Assembly: GCA_947259165.1 (NCBI GenBank)
Contig: CAMYKY010000023.1
Coordinates: forward strand, 1-44,793
Direction of reading: 5' to 3'
DNA length: 44,793 nucleotides
Origin: an uncultured Acidobacteriota bacterium
GTDB lineage: Bacteria; Acidobacteriota; Vicinamibacteria; Marinacidobacterales; SMYC01
The first letter of the stretch is position 1, and every line of letters begins with the position of its first letter. This document shows positions 43,088 through 44,793 of the stretch, piece after piece. The position numbers were made by a program, and so were the translations under genes. The notes under the pieces were generated by a model. That model worked only from the letters and a program-made list of their open reading frames with translations, searched no databases and was not told the origin of the DNA.

Positions 43088-44050
43088 TTAGACATTGAAA
43101 CGAAAGTAAACCACATCTGCCTCGTTAATGGGGTAGTCTTTCCCCTCGAGTCGAAGTGAGCCCTTGTCGCGACAAGCGTTCCACGAGCCAGCGCTGACGA
43201 GCACGTCGTAGTTGACGACCTCGGCGCGGATGAAGCCCCGCTCCATATCGCTGTGGATCGTCCCCGCTGCTTTCGCTGCTTTTGTATTGCGCGGGATGAG
43301 CCAAGCGCGTGACTCGGTATCGCCGGCGGTGTAGAAAGTGATCACCTGAAGCAGCTCGAACGCCGCACGGACGATGCGCTCGACCATGCCTTCACTCAGC
43401 CCGAGATCTTCTCGGAACGTTCTCGCATCTTCGGGCGACAGCTCCGCGATCTCGGCTTCGATTCGGGCGGAGACGTAGGTCAGGCGGAAATCCGGCGCGC
43501 TCGCCCAATCTTCAAGGCTCAGTTTTTCGGTGAGCCCGGTGTCGGATGCCTGAGCTTCGTCCACGTTGACCACCGCCAACATGGGTTTCGCGGTCAGAAG
43601 CGCGTAGCCTTTCAGCCGGTCGCGATCCTCGACAGAGAACACGGATCGCAGCGGCTTGCCTTCTGCCAGCGCCTCTTGGGCTTGGCCCAAGAGCTCGAGC
43701 TCGCGCGGATCGACTTTATTGCCCTTCTTCGAATCGGACACCATGCGGTCGTGGCGTTTTTCGACCACTGCGAGGTCCGCGATCGTGAGCTCGAGCTCCA
43801 TGACCTCGATATCCCGCGCCGCATCGACACTCCCTTCAGGGTGTGCGACCGAGGGTTCCTCGAATGCGCGCACGACGTGAACGAGCACGTCGACGTTGCG
43901 TAGGTTGCCGAGGTCCAGCTTGTCCGTTGAGCGTGCCGATGCGGCAACATGTGCGACCGTTCCATCAAGCTGCCGCGCCAACTCAAGACCAATGCCGGAG
44001 CTCGCACCCGTTATCCAGACCGTGTTCCAGTTGACATCAAACGGTGCCAT
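43088..44050 (-). CDS. Chimeric gene: SDR N-terminus joined to YchF lacking its P-loop
   Basis: 320 residues. Residues 1-43 are the start of a short-chain dehydrogenase (VWITGASSGIGLELARQLDG, AASARSTDKL). From about residue 46 the sequence is YchF, starting where YchF is normally ~95 residues in (NLRNVDVLVHVVRAFEEP), and continues through the G4-like NVDE, the helical region (DPRELELLGQAQEALAEGK) and a complete TGS domain (ITFYTAGDTESRAWLIPRNT; FIRAEVVNYDVLVSAGSWN). YchF's P-loop (GxxNVGKS) and DxxG switch are absent, so nucleotide binding should be lost, and the SDR catalytic residues are absent too. Frame is intact, with no stop. Starts ten bases after chrR. Either a deletion fusion or an assembly join near 43910-43925. 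Product probably non-functional or altered. Confidence 0.8.
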   Translation of the reverse strand: MAPFDVNWNTVWITGASSGIGLELARQLDGTVAHVAASARSTDKLDLGNLRNVDVLVHVVRAFEEPSVAHPEGSVDAARDIEVMELELTIADLAVVEKRHDRMVSDSKKGNKVDPRELELLGQAQEALAEGKPLRSVFSVEDRDRLKGYALLTAKPMLAVVNVDEAQASDTGLTEKLSLEDWASAPDFRLTYVSARIEAEIAELSPEDARTFREDLGLSEGMVERIVRAAFELLQVITFYTAGDTESRAWLIPRNTKAAKAAGTIHSDMERGFIRAEVVNYDVLVSAGSWNACRDKGSLRLEGKDYPINEADVVYFRFNV

Positions 44051-44059
44051 CGGAATTAG

Positions 44060-44728
44060 CTAGATTCGGACGAGAGGCTGAAGCAGGCGGCTGAAGAACC
44101 CCTTGAACCGTGTCGGCGCTTCCGTTGCGACAAGGCAGATGCACGGTTCTCCCGGCTCAACCTTCGGCTGATGCTCGATATGCTCGTCCAGGTCGGCGAT
44201 ATCGCCTCGACCAAACAGGCCCAACTGATCGCGGTAGGCGCCGGAGAGGACGAGCGTCATTTCCGAGCCGCCATGGCCATGCTCTGGAACTGCCTTTCCC
44301 GGCGCGATATGCAACATGTAAAGCGACGTCGTCGTCGATGAGGACAGGTTGAGATTGTGCTTGCGCACTCCCGGCGCAATGGTCTTCCAGGACACGGCGT
44401 CGAGTGAGGGGCCTATGAACCGCTGCAATGGTGCGGGTACGTCGCTACGCTGATCCGCTTTACGGGTTCGTTCCGGCACCGCAACCGAGATCGTGTCACC
44501 GCCTTCGTCAAGCTTCCGCATCAGCCGATCGAACGCGCCGACCGACAAATTTGCGGTATCGCCTGCTTCCAGAAATCTTCCGCCAATCTCTTCGGCTGTG
44601 CGCACAGCGCGCCTGCATTCGTCGCACATGGCGAGATGAGCCGCGACGATGACCGAAAAGGCCTCGTCGAGATCGCCGCTTGCGTAGCGCAGGAGCGTGG
44701 CGTCATCGAGATGATGGTGCACCTTCAC
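44060..44728 (-). CDS. chrR: ChrR-type zinc anti-sigma factor with C-terminal cupin
   Basis: Holds its cognate ECF sigma factor inactive; in Rhodobacter, singlet oxygen releases it. 222 residues: an N-terminal anti-sigma domain with HHLDDATLLRYASGDLDEAF and the zinc site H31, C35, C38 (AAHLAMCDEC), then a ChrR cupin with PEHGHGGSEMTLVLSGAY and a His-rich DLDEHIEHQP segment. The start is GTG at 44728, overlapping the sigma gene stop by four bases (GTGA), the usual rpoE-chrR arrangement. Base use in this gene has fewer CTCGAG-type runs than the genes to its left. Family certain. Confidence 0.9.
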   Translation of the reverse strand: MKVHHHLDDATLLRYASGDLDEAFSVIVAAHLAMCDECRRAVRTAEEIGGRFLEAGDTANLSVGAFDRLMRKLDEGGDTISVAVPERTRKADQRSDVPAPLQRFIGPSLDAVSWKTIAPGVRKHNLNLSSSTTTSLYMLHIAPGKAVPEHGHGGSEMTLVLSGAYRDQLGLFGRGDIADLDEHIEHQPKVEPGEPCICLVATEAPTRFKGFFSRLLQPLVRI

Positions 44729-44793
44729 TTCACATCCTCCAGTTCAGCTCTCAATTTCGCATAAGCCAGCCGCATCCGGGACTTCACGGTGCC
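44725..44793 (-). CDS. rpoE: C-terminal end of an ECF sigma factor (partial, right edge)
   Basis: Only the last 22 codons are in the window, from base 44793 to the TGA at 44725-44727. They read GTVKSRMRLAYAKLRAELED then VK, the recognition-helix end of region 4 of an ECF sigma factor (GTVKSRxxxAxxxLR). It is the partner of chrR by overlap and by the ChrR family rule. The N-terminal part is off the right edge. Confidence 0.85.
   Translation of the reverse strand, partial: GTVKSRMRLAYAKLRAELEDVK

Overview
The window is a chromosomal segment of a GC-rich, Gram-negative-type (diderm) bacterium. Evidence for an outer membrane is lpxC for lipid A, a LapA/LapB-type LPS regulator, a CsgG-like lipoprotein-family protein, an AsmA-like protein and a large outer-membrane barrel protein. 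Two eukaryotic-type Ser/Thr kinases, many TPR proteins, trmFO, and a metallopeptidase/propeller/barrel fusion fit Acidobacteriota best, with a myxobacterial/deltaproteobacterial relative as the alternative. This placement is an inference from gene content, not from a marker comparison. No tRNA, rRNA, CRISPR array, transposase or phage gene was seen.

Layout. 1-4331: 5' end of serS (leftward), then galU and a membrane-anchored TPR-Ser/Thr kinase. 4332-7514: a self-contained NAD salvage operon (nrtR, a nicotinamidase-like cysteine hydrolase, pncB) behind a near-consensus promoter whose -10 is followed directly by a perfect inverted repeat, the likely NrtR operator. 7577-8947: secreted TPR protein with a TonB-C-like end. 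9104-18380: the widespread leftward cluster dprA-topA-trmFO-xerC, interrupted by a CsgG-like gene and an oppositely oriented Zn-ribbon Ser/Thr kinase. 18639-22955: three exported proteins (TPR, lipoprotein, 995-aa peptidase-propeller-barrel). 23179-26904: rplU-rpmA-obgE-nadD-rsfS and a sigma-54-type activator with a damaged Walker B motif. 27005-34854: LapA-LapB fusion, comF, a P1-nuclease/phospholipase-C-like protein, ECF sigma/STAS/small protein, DUF1573 protein, lpxC (leftward), fabG-like SDR, Yip1-like membrane protein. 35363-40883: both type IIA topoisomerase subunits (A before B) and an AsmA-like protein. 41100-42964: two membrane GT2 glycosyltransferases. 43088-44793: a chimeric SDR/YchF gene, chrR and the end of its ECF sigma factor, all leftward.

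The most unusual feature is the intergenic space. At least three families of hairpin-forming elements occupy the gaps. In each, the arms are degenerate short-period tandem repeats (CGAATGCC-type, TATACGG-type, GCAAAGRCGC-type, GTTCCC-type). Four copies (8970-9094, 17091-17303, 22976-23175, 34867-35280) share a conserved core even though one uses a different array unit. The most striking single gene is at 43088-44050: the first ~43 residues of a short-chain dehydrogenase are joined in frame to a YchF ATPase that has lost its P-loop. This is either a real deletion fusion in an rpoE-chrR-SDR operon or a contig chimera.
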